Assembly (NCBI GenBank): GCA_028285685.1
Contig: JANQOR010000038.1
Span: 248,001-312,000 of the forward strand
Direction: 5' to 3'
Length of the DNA stretch: 64,000 nucleotides
DNA from: Cyclobacteriaceae bacterium
GTDB taxonomy: Bacteria > Bacteroidota > Bacteroidia > Cytophagales > Cyclobacteriaceae
Within the stretch, counting starts at the first letter, position 1, and the number at the start of each line of letters is the position of its first letter. This document shows, one piece after another, positions 25,070-32,790 of the stretch. The notes beneath the pieces were generated by a model. It searched no databases. It was not told the origin of the DNA and saw only the letters and a program-made list of their open reading frames with translations. A program made the position numbers and the translations under genes.

Positions 25070-27769
25070 CTAATTGAATAAGTCAAGGAAACTCCTCCTT
25101 TTTTCGATTTTCAAGTCTTGTAGCAATGTGGATTTTACTCGAATCGAAACAAAATATGACTGAAATGTCCCGAAAGGAACCCAGTTAAAACTCATCGTCC
25201 AGCAGTGCAGATCTCTAGTGAGTCCAACTCTTGTCGTGGTAAAGTCTTTTTGCTCAAAGTCATAGCCCGAGTTAAAGGTGATTTGAGTTTTTTCGGTCAG
25301 TCCCAGCGTTCCACTAAAATTCAAGCTTTGACGGATGTTTGCATCATTAAATCCCTGCTTACTTCGATTGATCGAATAGTTGGCTCGCAAGGTCCATGGC
25401 ACATCAAAGTCGACATATAGATCAGGATTATCTCTGATCCTTTGCAATTCCTGCTGCTCCTCAAAGGTTAAGCCGTCATCATCCTGGCCACCAAAGGGGT
25501 CACCAGAGGATCCAAGTGAATTCTGGTTTTCATTCTGATTCTGGGCGGCATTGTTGCCTCCCCTTCCCTTTAGGCCAGAGGGACTCAGATTCATTCCCAC
25601 AGCGATATTCATGGAGGTCAGTTGACCAAGCCCCTGGCCACTGTTCCATGCAAACTGGTTTATCCTAGCATTCGTTTCCCGATCTCTGATGTAAGGATCC
25701 ACACTGCCGGTAAAGTTTAAGGAAACCAAATTATTCAAAAAGCTCGTCCTGGCGCTGAGCGAAATATTACTGAGATTGAATGAATCTGCTGCCAGGTTAT
25801 AACCTGAACTTAAGCCTATATTGTCAAAGATCTTTATTTTTTTGAAACCCTGAACTGTGTCTTTTTTGCTGACCACTTTCATTTCGATATTGTTAGAAAG
25901 GGAAAACCCAAGGGTCTTACTTTCTCCACCAGGCGGTGACCCAAAGGCAAAGCCTTGGTACTTGCTGACATTTGCTGTACTTCCGTCGTTGTCTGTTTGT
26001 ATGTCGCTATATACGCCATACCGCGGATCCGTGAAATCAGGCCTAAACGAGAAAGAGACACTCGGTGTCATAACATGCCGGATAGCTAATATTTTTCCTG
26101 ATTTGAAGAATTTTGTGCCATAAATCCGCGTGTTTAATGCGGTGCTGGCGGACCAACTTCCCGCCCGGCTGAAGCCGTTTACTGTGTCAACTCGGACTGC
26201 ATTCTCAGATTCGAGAAATGTGTATTGAAGCTCTTTTGTGTACCAAAGCTCCTGATAGTTAAAGGTCGGACTTAAAGTAAAATACTTAAGCAAGCTTAGT
26301 GATGTTGATATTGGAATATTGTGTTTGCCGCCTATTTGAGATCGGTCCAGGATTTGATCGAGGTTGCTGGTATTGAAGGTCAAGACCTGATCACCATTAG
26401 GATCTTCATTTGCTACGTTAAATGAAAAAGATGATCGAGCCCTGTTCGTGAGCTCATTTTTTGCAACAAAGTTGTGGCTGAAATTAAGCTTGGCAAGCGG
26501 AGACTTGGAGGATTTGACAAGCCCCTTAAATGGATACTGGCGATTGGTATTTAAGGTAAAATCCGGAAGTGTGAGATTTACGATACCAGTCTGAATATTT
26601 TGATTGTGCCGGAGATTGGCCGACATGTTAAAGGGCGTTCCTTGGAACCGCTTTGAGTAGCTAACATTTGATGTGAATTGTGCATTTATACTTCTGTTAA
26701 AGTCCTGATTCACAATGTTATTGTTTGTGCTATACGTTGAAGTACCCGCCGAGACTGACGCCGAAAAAGAAGAATTTCCCCGGCTCTCAGGACGATGATT
26801 CCATCGTACCCAATAGTCATTGGTCTCCAATGGATTTTCTATATCGTCAGATACAGATTTATTGTATGAAAAGTTAAATGTCCCACGGTAAGAATATCTT
26901 TTTAGATAGTTAGATGTGATGTTAAGCCCATTACCCCCTTTTGAATAAATATCGCCAGTGACCCTGAGATCCATATAGTCGCTGATAGCAAAATAGTAGC
27001 CACCGTCCCTAAGGAAGAATCCACGACGCTGCTCCTCACCATACGACGGAACGATAATTCCTGAGGCCTTTTCTTTGGGTTGGGGAAACATTCCAAAAGG
27101 AAAAAAGAGCGGAGTGGGCAGGTCTCTAAATTTTACGTTGAATGGACCTGAAACTACTTTTCTATTGGGAATAACCTTTAATTTTTGGGATTCTATAAAG
27201 AAATGAGGATGTTCCAGGTTACACGTAGTGTACCTTGCACCTCGTATGAACATCTCATTTTCTGAATTTTTCTTGACATCATCACCGTGCATGAAAGCGC
27301 CATCTTGTTCGGTCACGACTCCCTTGATCAATGCCCGTTTTGTGTCAAAGTTGTAGATGATATCATCCGTTTGGTAGACATCAGGTCCATCCGAAAAAAC
27401 CGGCCTCCCAATTTTTTTCCCTGCAGAGTCCAGCGAATAGTCTGATTCGATGGTTCTGCGATCCCAATCTACATTTGTTCGATCTGCCTCAAGTGTGATC
27501 TCTCCATAGTCAATATGTGTCTCTCCATACATAAACAATTTTTTGTTTATCACGTCAAAGTACATCGAGTCTTGAGCATCGTAGTTAATAGTGGTTTCTA
27601 TATCACTTTTGGCTGTGGTCTGCACACTATCATTTCCGCTCACAGCTAGAGAATCGGAGCTAATCAGATTGGGAGTAAGTGAATTTTCCGATGAGTCATT
27701 TTCAACAATATTTTGGCCAATCAAAGCGGTTGCAGCTATCAAAAACATAAGGACAAAAACTACGCGCAA
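25070..27769 (-). CDS. lptD: LPS-assembly outer-membrane protein, bacteroidete LptD type
   Basis: 899 residues with a short Sec signal (MRVVFVLMFLIAATALIGQ). Residues about 60-200 are the OstA/LptA-like beta-jellyroll (MYFDVINKKLFMYGETHIDYGEITLEADRTNVDWDRRTIES, YNFDTKRALIKGVVTEQDGAFMHGDDVKK), then the transition RDLPTPLFFPFGMFPQPKEKASGIIVPSYGEE, and a large barrel to the end. This is the bacteroidete LptD-like protein that inserts lipopolysaccharide into the outer leaflet. A glycine/asparagine-rich insertion (NNAAQNQNENQNS) lies near residue 745. It is divergent from an amidase and an MCE gene, a neighbourhood of envelope functions commonly conserved in this phylum. Confidence 0.92.
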   Translation of the reverse strand: MRVVFVLMFLIAATALIGQNIVENDSSENSLTPNLISSDSLAVSGNDSVQTTAKSDIETTINYDAQDSMYFDVINKKLFMYGETHIDYGEITLEADRTNVDWDRRTIESDYSLDSAGKKIGRPVFSDGPDVYQTDDIIYNFDTKRALIKGVVTEQDGAFMHGDDVKKNSENEMFIRGARYTTCNLEHPHFFIESQKLKVIPNRKVVSGPFNVKFRDLPTPLFFPFGMFPQPKEKASGIIVPSYGEEQRRGFFLRDGGYYFAISDYMDLRVTGDIYSKGGNGLNITSNYLKRYSYRGTFNFSYNKSVSDDIENPLETNDYWVRWNHRPESRGNSSFSASVSAGTSTYSTNNNIVNQDFNRSINAQFTSNVSYSKRFQGTPFNMSANLRHNQNIQTGIVNLTLPDFTLNTNRQYPFKGLVKSSKSPLAKLNFSHNFVAKNELTNRARSSFSFNVANEDPNGDQVLTFNTSNLDQILDRSQIGGKHNIPISTSLSLLKYFTLSPTFNYQELWYTKELQYTFLESENAVRVDTVNGFSRAGSWSASTALNTRIYGTKFFKSGKILAIRHVMTPSVSFSFRPDFTDPRYGVYSDIQTDNDGSTANVSKYQGFAFGSPPGGESKTLGFSLSNNIEMKVVSKKDTVQGFKKIKIFDNIGLSSGYNLAADSFNLSNISLSARTSFLNNLVSLNFTGSVDPYIRDRETNARINQFAWNSGQGLGQLTSMNIAVGMNLSPSGLKGRGGNNAAQNQNENQNSLGSSGDPFGGQDDDGLTFEEQQELQRIRDNPDLYVDFDVPWTLRANYSINRSKQGFNDANIRQSLNFSGTLGLTEKTQITFNSGYDFEQKDFTTTRVGLTRDLHCWTMSFNWVPFGTFQSYFVSIRVKSTLLQDLKIEKRRSFLDLFN

Positions 27770-27939
27770 AACCTGAACCCTTTATTGATTAAAAATTGTT
27801 GAGAAATAATTGAGAAATAGAAATAAAACTAAATGGCAAATTTTTTGCTGAATTTACATTCAGACAGTTGCCAAACATGCGATGTTTTTTAATTTTTGTG
27901 TAAAAGTATCCCAAATTGGAATATCCAATTCGAAGTGAT

Positions 27940-28740
27940 ATGAGAAATATTTTTGTTCCATTCATACTTTCCATTTTCCTGGTTCTTGTCTCATTTCACC
28001 CAGTTGGACCGAACAATTTTAAAGTCGCAAAAATCGTCATCGATCCTGGGCATGGCGGCAAAGACCCTGGAACTCTTGGCGCCTATACGAAAGAAAAAGA
28101 CATATGCCTGAAAGTAGCTTTGCAAGTAGGCAAGTATATCGAACAGAATATCTCTGGTGTTGAAGTTATTTACACTCGAAAAGACGACTCTTTTATCCAC
28201 GCAAGAAATAGGCCCGATATAGCTAATAGGCATAATGCAGATTTGTTTGTGTCGATCCACGCAAATTCCTTACCAGAAACTGCGCCTGAAAACAGAAAAA
28301 AAATTGTGAAGGGTACAGAAGTGTACGTGATGGGAGCGCAAAATACAGAAAGAGCGTTAGAAGTAGCGAAGCGAGAAAACTCAGTAATCTTACTTGAAGA
28401 GGATTATGAAAAAAATTATGATTTCGATCCTCAGTCGGAAGAATCCTATATCCTTAACTCGCTTCGCGTTGCTGCCTTTCAAGACAATAGCCTATTGCTG
28501 GCCAGTCTAATCGATAATCAACTCACAAACCGGGCAGGAAGAAAGAGCTATGGTGTCAAACAATCAAGTCTTTATGTACTTTGGAGCACGACAATGCCAA
28601 GTGTGTTGGTGGAAATTGGCTACCTTTCCAATCCTGCCGAAGAAAAAGAACTAAACGATCCGGATGTACAGTCGTATATTGCCTCTGGAATCTATCGGGC
28701 TGTTAAAGAATATAAAGAAGCGTTTGACTCTCAAAACTAA
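27940..28740 (+). CDS. N-acetylmuramoyl-L-alanine amidase (AmiC-like)
   Basis: 266 residues from the ATG at 27940; an upstream in-frame TTG (27916) is less likely because MRNIFVPFILSIFLVLVSF is a clean signal peptide. Amidase_3 zinc ligands are visible: H38 in DPGHGG, E52 in YTKEKD, H107 in SIHANS, and catalytic E225 in VLVEIGYLSN. It cleaves the lactyl-peptide amide in murein, acting in the periplasm in cell separation. The insertion after VSIHANS (residues 110-190) matches the regulatory-helix region of AmiABC enzymes. The MCE gene follows after 8 bases, suggesting co-transcription. Confidence 0.92.
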   Translation: MRNIFVPFILSIFLVLVSFHPVGPNNFKVAKIVIDPGHGGKDPGTLGAYTKEKDICLKVALQVGKYIEQNISGVEVIYTRKDDSFIHARNRPDIANRHNADLFVSIHANSLPETAPENRKKIVKGTEVYVMGAQNTERALEVAKRENSVILLEEDYEKNYDFDPQSEESYILNSLRVAAFQDNSLLLASLIDNQLTNRAGRKSYGVKQSSLYVLWSTTMPSVLVEIGYLSNPAEEKELNDPDVQSYIASGIYRAVKEYKEAFDSQN

Positions 28741-28748
28741 ATCGGATA

Positions 28749-29666
28749 GTGTCTAAAGAATTTAAGATAGGATTACTTACAGTCGTGGCAGGAGCCTTGC
28801 TTTATTACGGCTTCAATTTCTTGCGAGGTACCAATTTGTTTTCACCAGCAGATACCTTTTATGTAGTCTACCCCAATGTATCGGGGCTCAATGTTTCTAA
28901 CCCAATCTATTTCAACGGACTACCAGTTGGAAGAGTGAGCGGCTTTCAGTTGGATCAAAAGAGATCACGAATCATTGTTTCCTTAGATATAGATCGAAAT
29001 GTTACGGTTAGTAAATACGATACTGCCAAGTTGACGAATGATGGATTGTTGGGAGGTAAAGCCATCGTATTGAGGCCTGGATCTGTGGCGGAGCCAATTC
29101 AGGTGGGAGATACCTTATTGTCTGAAATTGATGGAGGCTTGCTTGATGAATTCGAACCTGTTGCTGCCGATTTGAGAACTACAGTTGTCAAAATCAATAC
29201 ACTGCTGGATTCACTAAACCGGACAGATTTAGCTGGCGCAGTCGAAGGAATAAAGAAGACACTGTCACTTCTTAATGAGAAGATTGAGGAAACGGATATC
29301 AGTGGTACTTTGGATAGTGTTAAAGTTCTTTCTGCAAGCTTCAAGGCTAGATCCGAGCAACTAAAGCTAGTATTAGAAGGATCCAATGGCTTAATTGATT
29401 CATTAAGGTCTCTTCCGCTAAATGAGACAGTTTCGTCTTTGACAGAAACGCTTGATGGTATTAATGACCTTATGGCCAACGTGCAATCAGAAAATGGCAC
29501 GATTGGAAAGCTGCTGACCAATGATTCTATTTATAACAGTCTCAACAAATTACTTGTAGACTTAGATGAACTTGCCATTCATTTCAACAACTATCCAAGG
29601 GATTTTATGAAGCCTTTAGGTAGGAAGAACAAAAAACTAAAAGGGGTTAGTCAAGAAGGGAACTAG
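28749..29666 (+). CDS. MCE/MlaD-domain lipid-transport substrate-binding protein
   Basis: 305 residues with a GTG start, fixed by the amidase stop 8 bases upstream. One N-terminal membrane helix (KIGLLTVVAGALLYYGFNFL), the MlaD domain (FYVVYPNVSGLNVSNPIYFNGLPVGRVSGFQL, DGLLGGKAIVLRPGS), then a helical C-terminal part with repeated Leu/Ser/Asp heptads. Such proteins form periplasmic rings that carry phospholipids between membranes. The permease MlaE and ATPase MlaF are not adjacent. Context with lptD and the amidase supports an envelope-maintenance role. Confidence 0.88.
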   Translation: MSKEFKIGLLTVVAGALLYYGFNFLRGTNLFSPADTFYVVYPNVSGLNVSNPIYFNGLPVGRVSGFQLDQKRSRIIVSLDIDRNVTVSKYDTAKLTNDGLLGGKAIVLRPGSVAEPIQVGDTLLSEIDGGLLDEFEPVAADLRTTVVKINTLLDSLNRTDLAGAVEGIKKTLSLLNEKIEETDISGTLDSVKVLSASFKARSEQLKLVLEGSNGLIDSLRSLPLNETVSSLTETLDGINDLMANVQSENGTIGKLLTNDSIYNSLNKLLVDLDELAIHFNNYPRDFMKPLGRKNKKLKGVSQEGN

Positions 29667-29677
29667 CGCTGAAATCC

Positions 29678-31306
29678 ATGGATATCCAATTCAACAAAAA
29701 TGAAGACAGCAATAAGCAACTGGTCTTCAAACTCAACGAACGTTTAAAAAAAATAAAGCAGGGTGGCGGTGAGAAGAAAATCGAATCTCACCACAAAAAA
29801 GGCAAGTTAACAGCCCGGGAGCGTATCGAATATCTTCTCGATGATCCTAACGATTTTCTCGAGGTTGGTGCATTTGCAGCTGATGGTATGTACGAAGAGG
29901 TAGGAGGTTGTCCATCTGCTGGTGTGGTTACTGGCATCGGCAAGGTTTCAGGTAGGATGTGCATGATTGTCGCAAATGATGCGACGGTGAAAGCAGGAGC
30001 CTGGTTCCCAATGACGGCTAAGAAGAATCTTCGAGCTCAGGAGATTTCAATCGAGAATAAGTTGCCAATTATCTACCTTGTAGATAGCGCCGGTGTCTTT
30101 CTACCAATGCAAGATGAGATTTTTCCTGACAAGGAACATTTTGGAAGGCAATTCCGAAACAATGCGATAATGTCTTCGATGGGAATTATCCAGATTGCCG
30201 CAATAATGGGTAGCTGCGTTGCGGGTGGAGCGTACTTGCCAATAATGGCTGATGAAGCATTGATCGTCGACGGGACCGGATCTGTTTTTCTGGCCGGAAG
30301 CTACCTGGTGAAATCTGCTGTAGGTGAAGATATTGATAACGAAACTCTGGGGGGTGCCACCACTCACTGTGAGATTTCTGGAGTGACAGATAATAAATGT
30401 GAAGACGATAAATCATGTTTGGATTCCATCAAGCGGATATTTGACAAAGTTGGAACTCCGGACGATGCTGGCTTCAATAGAGTGAAGGCGACAGCTCCAA
30501 AGGACAAACTCAAAGATGTCTACGGAAAATTTCCGGCTAGTCGGAATATCCAATATGATATGGAAGATGTGATCAAATGTTTGGTGGACAAGTCAGAGTT
30601 TGATCAATACAAGGAGCTTTACGGCAAATCGATACTGTGTGGATATGCGCGAATTGATGGATGGAGTGTAGGAATTGTGGCCAATCAGCGAAAGACAGTA
30701 AAGAACAAGAAAGGTGAAATGCAAATGGGAGGGGTAATTTACTCCGACTCAGCAGATAAGGCTGCCAGATTTATCATGAACTGCAATCAGAGAAAAATAC
30801 CGCTGGTTTTTCTGCATGATGTCAATGGATTTATGGTTGGTTCAAGATCGGAGCATGGCGGAATAATAAAAGATGGAGCCAAGATGGTTAATGCCGTTTC
30901 TAATTCTGTGGTTCCGAAATTTAGTATTGTGATGGGGAGCTCTTACGGCGCTGGAAATTACGCGATGTGTGGAAAAGCCTACGACCCCCGGTTGATATAC
31001 GCCTGGCCAACGGCTGAAATTGCCGTGATGAGTGGAGGATCAGCAGCCAAGACTTTACTTCAGATTGAAATTGCCTCAGCCAAAGCAAAAGGTAAGGAAC
31101 TCACGGAAAAAGAGAAGTCTTCTCAGTTAAAGAAAATTGAAGACTCATACAATGAAAAGCTAAGCCCTTACTATGCAGCATCACGATTGTGGGTAGATGG
31201 GATTATCGATCCCATTGAGACAAGAAACGTTATTTCGAAGGGCATTGAAATGGCAAATCATGCTCCAATTGAAGAACGGATGAACGTCGGCGTTATTCAG
31301 ACTTAA
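29678..31306 (+). CDS. acyl-CoA carboxylase beta subunit (carboxyltransferase)
   Basis: 542 residues. The carboxyl_trans domain begins SHHKKGKLTARERIEYLLDDPNDFLEVGAF and contains both halves of the crotonase-like fold: NDATVKAGAWFPMTAKKNLRAQEI, GSCVAGGAYLPIMADEALIVDG, MMNVHDVNGF-type LVFLHDVNGFMVGSRSEHGGIIKDGAKM and MGSSYGAGNYAMCGKAYDPR. It transfers carboxyl from biotin to acetyl-, propionyl-, methylcrotonyl- or related acyl-CoA; the sequence and length favour the methylcrotonyl/propionyl type. No biotin carboxylase alpha subunit is adjacent, so it must be encoded elsewhere. It follows the MCE gene by 11 bases. Confidence 0.9.
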   Translation: MDIQFNKNEDSNKQLVFKLNERLKKIKQGGGEKKIESHHKKGKLTARERIEYLLDDPNDFLEVGAFAADGMYEEVGGCPSAGVVTGIGKVSGRMCMIVANDATVKAGAWFPMTAKKNLRAQEISIENKLPIIYLVDSAGVFLPMQDEIFPDKEHFGRQFRNNAIMSSMGIIQIAAIMGSCVAGGAYLPIMADEALIVDGTGSVFLAGSYLVKSAVGEDIDNETLGGATTHCEISGVTDNKCEDDKSCLDSIKRIFDKVGTPDDAGFNRVKATAPKDKLKDVYGKFPASRNIQYDMEDVIKCLVDKSEFDQYKELYGKSILCGYARIDGWSVGIVANQRKTVKNKKGEMQMGGVIYSDSADKAARFIMNCNQRKIPLVFLHDVNGFMVGSRSEHGGIIKDGAKMVNAVSNSVVPKFSIVMGSSYGAGNYAMCGKAYDPRLIYAWPTAEIAVMSGGSAAKTLLQIEIASAKAKGKELTEKEKSSQLKKIEDSYNEKLSPYYAASRLWVDGIIDPIETRNVISKGIEMANHAPIEERMNVGVIQT

Positions 31307-31493
31307 CCATTGAGTGGATTTGTGGATTTTGAACGGGGTGATTAAGCTTTGGTAACTGTTCGCTTGAATTGAAAAACCGATATTTCATATTTCAAGCAAG
31401 AAGTAGCTGAAATTGTTTCAATTTTATAGAAATGTACCACATCAAGAATTCAATTAATCAGCATTTCAGATTCATACATTCAACTATTCATAA

Positions 31494-32345
31494 TTGTTAG
31501 AATCGAAGGAAATAAAAGCACTCGTACAACTTCTGGATGATGAAGATCAGGAAGTGATCAATCATGTTGAGGATAAAATCCGATCACTTGGCACGGAAGT
31601 AATCCCCTTTCTCGAGGAGGAGTGGGAGAGTGTATTCAATCCAACTATCCAGGGTCGAATTGAAGATTTGGTCCACGAGCTGCAGTTTGAACTATTGAAA
31701 GAGCGCTTTTTGGAGTGGAAGGAATCGGGTGCTGAGAACTTGTTGGAAGGCCTTTGGATTGTCGCAACGTACCAGTATCCCGATTTGGAGATAGATGAGC
31801 TGGTCAAAGAAATCGAACAATTATATCATGAGCTGTGGCGCCAGTTCCAAGATGACATGTCTCCTTATGATCAAATTAAAACGTTTAATGAAGTCTTCTT
31901 TAATCAATTCAAGTTTAGAGCTAACACTAAGAATTTTCATTCCCCCGCCAACTCGATGATCAACGCCGTGCTAGAATCGAGAAAGGGTAATCCAATCTCG
32001 CTTTGTTCGATCTATCTTCTACTTGCACAGAAGATGGAACTACCTATATATGGAGTTAATTTGCCAAACTTGTTCATTCTGACATATAAGTTAGGCGAGG
32101 AGTCCTTTTATATAAATGTATTTAACCGAGGGCTGATCTTTACCAGGACTGATATTGACAATTATCTCGAAAACCTACAGTTAAATAAGCAGGATATCTT
32201 TTATGAGCCATGTTCAAACCTGGACATCATCTTAAGGGCGCTGAGAAACCTAACAGTCTCCTTTGAAAAATTAGGCGATTACCATAAATCAGATGAAGTG
32301 AAGTTGATCCTCCAAAAAATGGATGATCAATATTTCAGCTTCTGA
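31494..32345 (+). CDS. SirB1-family transglutaminase-like protein
   Basis: 283 residues with a TTG start: a stop codon lies immediately upstream in frame (31491-31493) and the next Met is about 120 codons in. The SirB1_N/transglutaminase-like domain is seen in FRANTKNFHSPANSMINAVLESRKGNPISLCSIYLLLAQKMELPIYGVNLPNLFILTYKL. Residues 1-110 are helical repeats. The catalytic Cys of true transglutaminases is C173 in SLCSIYL at best, so enzymatic activity is uncertain; family function unknown. The 187-bp gap upstream shows nothing notable. Confidence 0.85.
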   Translation: MLESKEIKALVQLLDDEDQEVINHVEDKIRSLGTEVIPFLEEEWESVFNPTIQGRIEDLVHELQFELLKERFLEWKESGAENLLEGLWIVATYQYPDLEIDELVKEIEQLYHELWRQFQDDMSPYDQIKTFNEVFFNQFKFRANTKNFHSPANSMINAVLESRKGNPISLCSIYLLLAQKMELPIYGVNLPNLFILTYKLGEESFYINVFNRGLIFTRTDIDNYLENLQLNKQDIFYEPCSNLDIILRALRNLTVSFEKLGDYHKSDEVKLILQKMDDQYFSF

Positions 32346-32402
32346 TGCAACCCATTATCTTATTTTACAATCTCTACTACAACCATTTTAATAAAGATTG
32401 CG

Positions 32403-32442
32403 TTTAGGACTTTAATATTTTTGTTACTTTTAGGACTTTAAT
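32403..32442. promoter_or_regulatory. 14-bp direct repeats flanking a -7 box, candidate PadR operator
   Basis: TTTAGGACTTTAAT occurs at 32403-32416 and 32429-32442 (26 bp apart, ten bases before the PadR ATG). TATTTTTG at 32416-32423, a match to the TAnnTTTG -7 box, lies between the copies, with a TTG at 32398-32400. Repression of the PadR-permease operon by its own product is the obvious inference. Confidence 0.55.
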
Positions 32443-32451
32443 CAAAATCTT

Positions 32452-32790
32452 ATGGGTAAATATTCAATCGGAGAGTTTGAGGAAGTGGTGCTTCTCACTG
32501 TAGCCATACTATTTGAAAATGCATATGGCATCTCCATCAAAGAGGAAATTGAAAAAAGGCTTAGCAGAAAAGTGAGTGTGGGTGCCATGCGTACCGCGCT
32601 TAATCGTCTGGAAAAGAAAGGGTTTCTTATCTCGGAGTTTGGAGAGGCAACTGCGGTCCGAGGTGGGAAACGAAAACGTTTTTTCAAAGTAACACCTTAT
32701 GGTAAGGACGCTCTTGAACAGGTTATGGAAACCAGAAAACAGCTATGGGACGCTATTCCGTCCATTGCATTTGATTTCAAATTCGCATGA
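32452..32790 (+). CDS. PadR-family winged-helix regulator
   Basis: 112 residues, starting MGKYSIGEFEEVVLLTVAIL. The PadR winged helix is complete: ENAYGISIKEEIEKRLSRKVSVGAMRTALNRLEKKGFLIS, then the wing GEATAVRGGKRKRFFKVTPYGKDALEQV. It lacks the longer C-terminal dimerisation domain of classic PadR (subfamily with s1-type short C terminus). Its stop overlaps the permease start by 4 bases (ATGA), so the two are translationally coupled. It most likely represses its own operon through the tandem repeats just upstream. Confidence 0.92.
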   Translation: MGKYSIGEFEEVVLLTVAILFENAYGISIKEEIEKRLSRKVSVGAMRTALNRLEKKGFLISEFGEATAVRGGKRKRFFKVTPYGKDALEQVMETRKQLWDAIPSIAFDFKFA

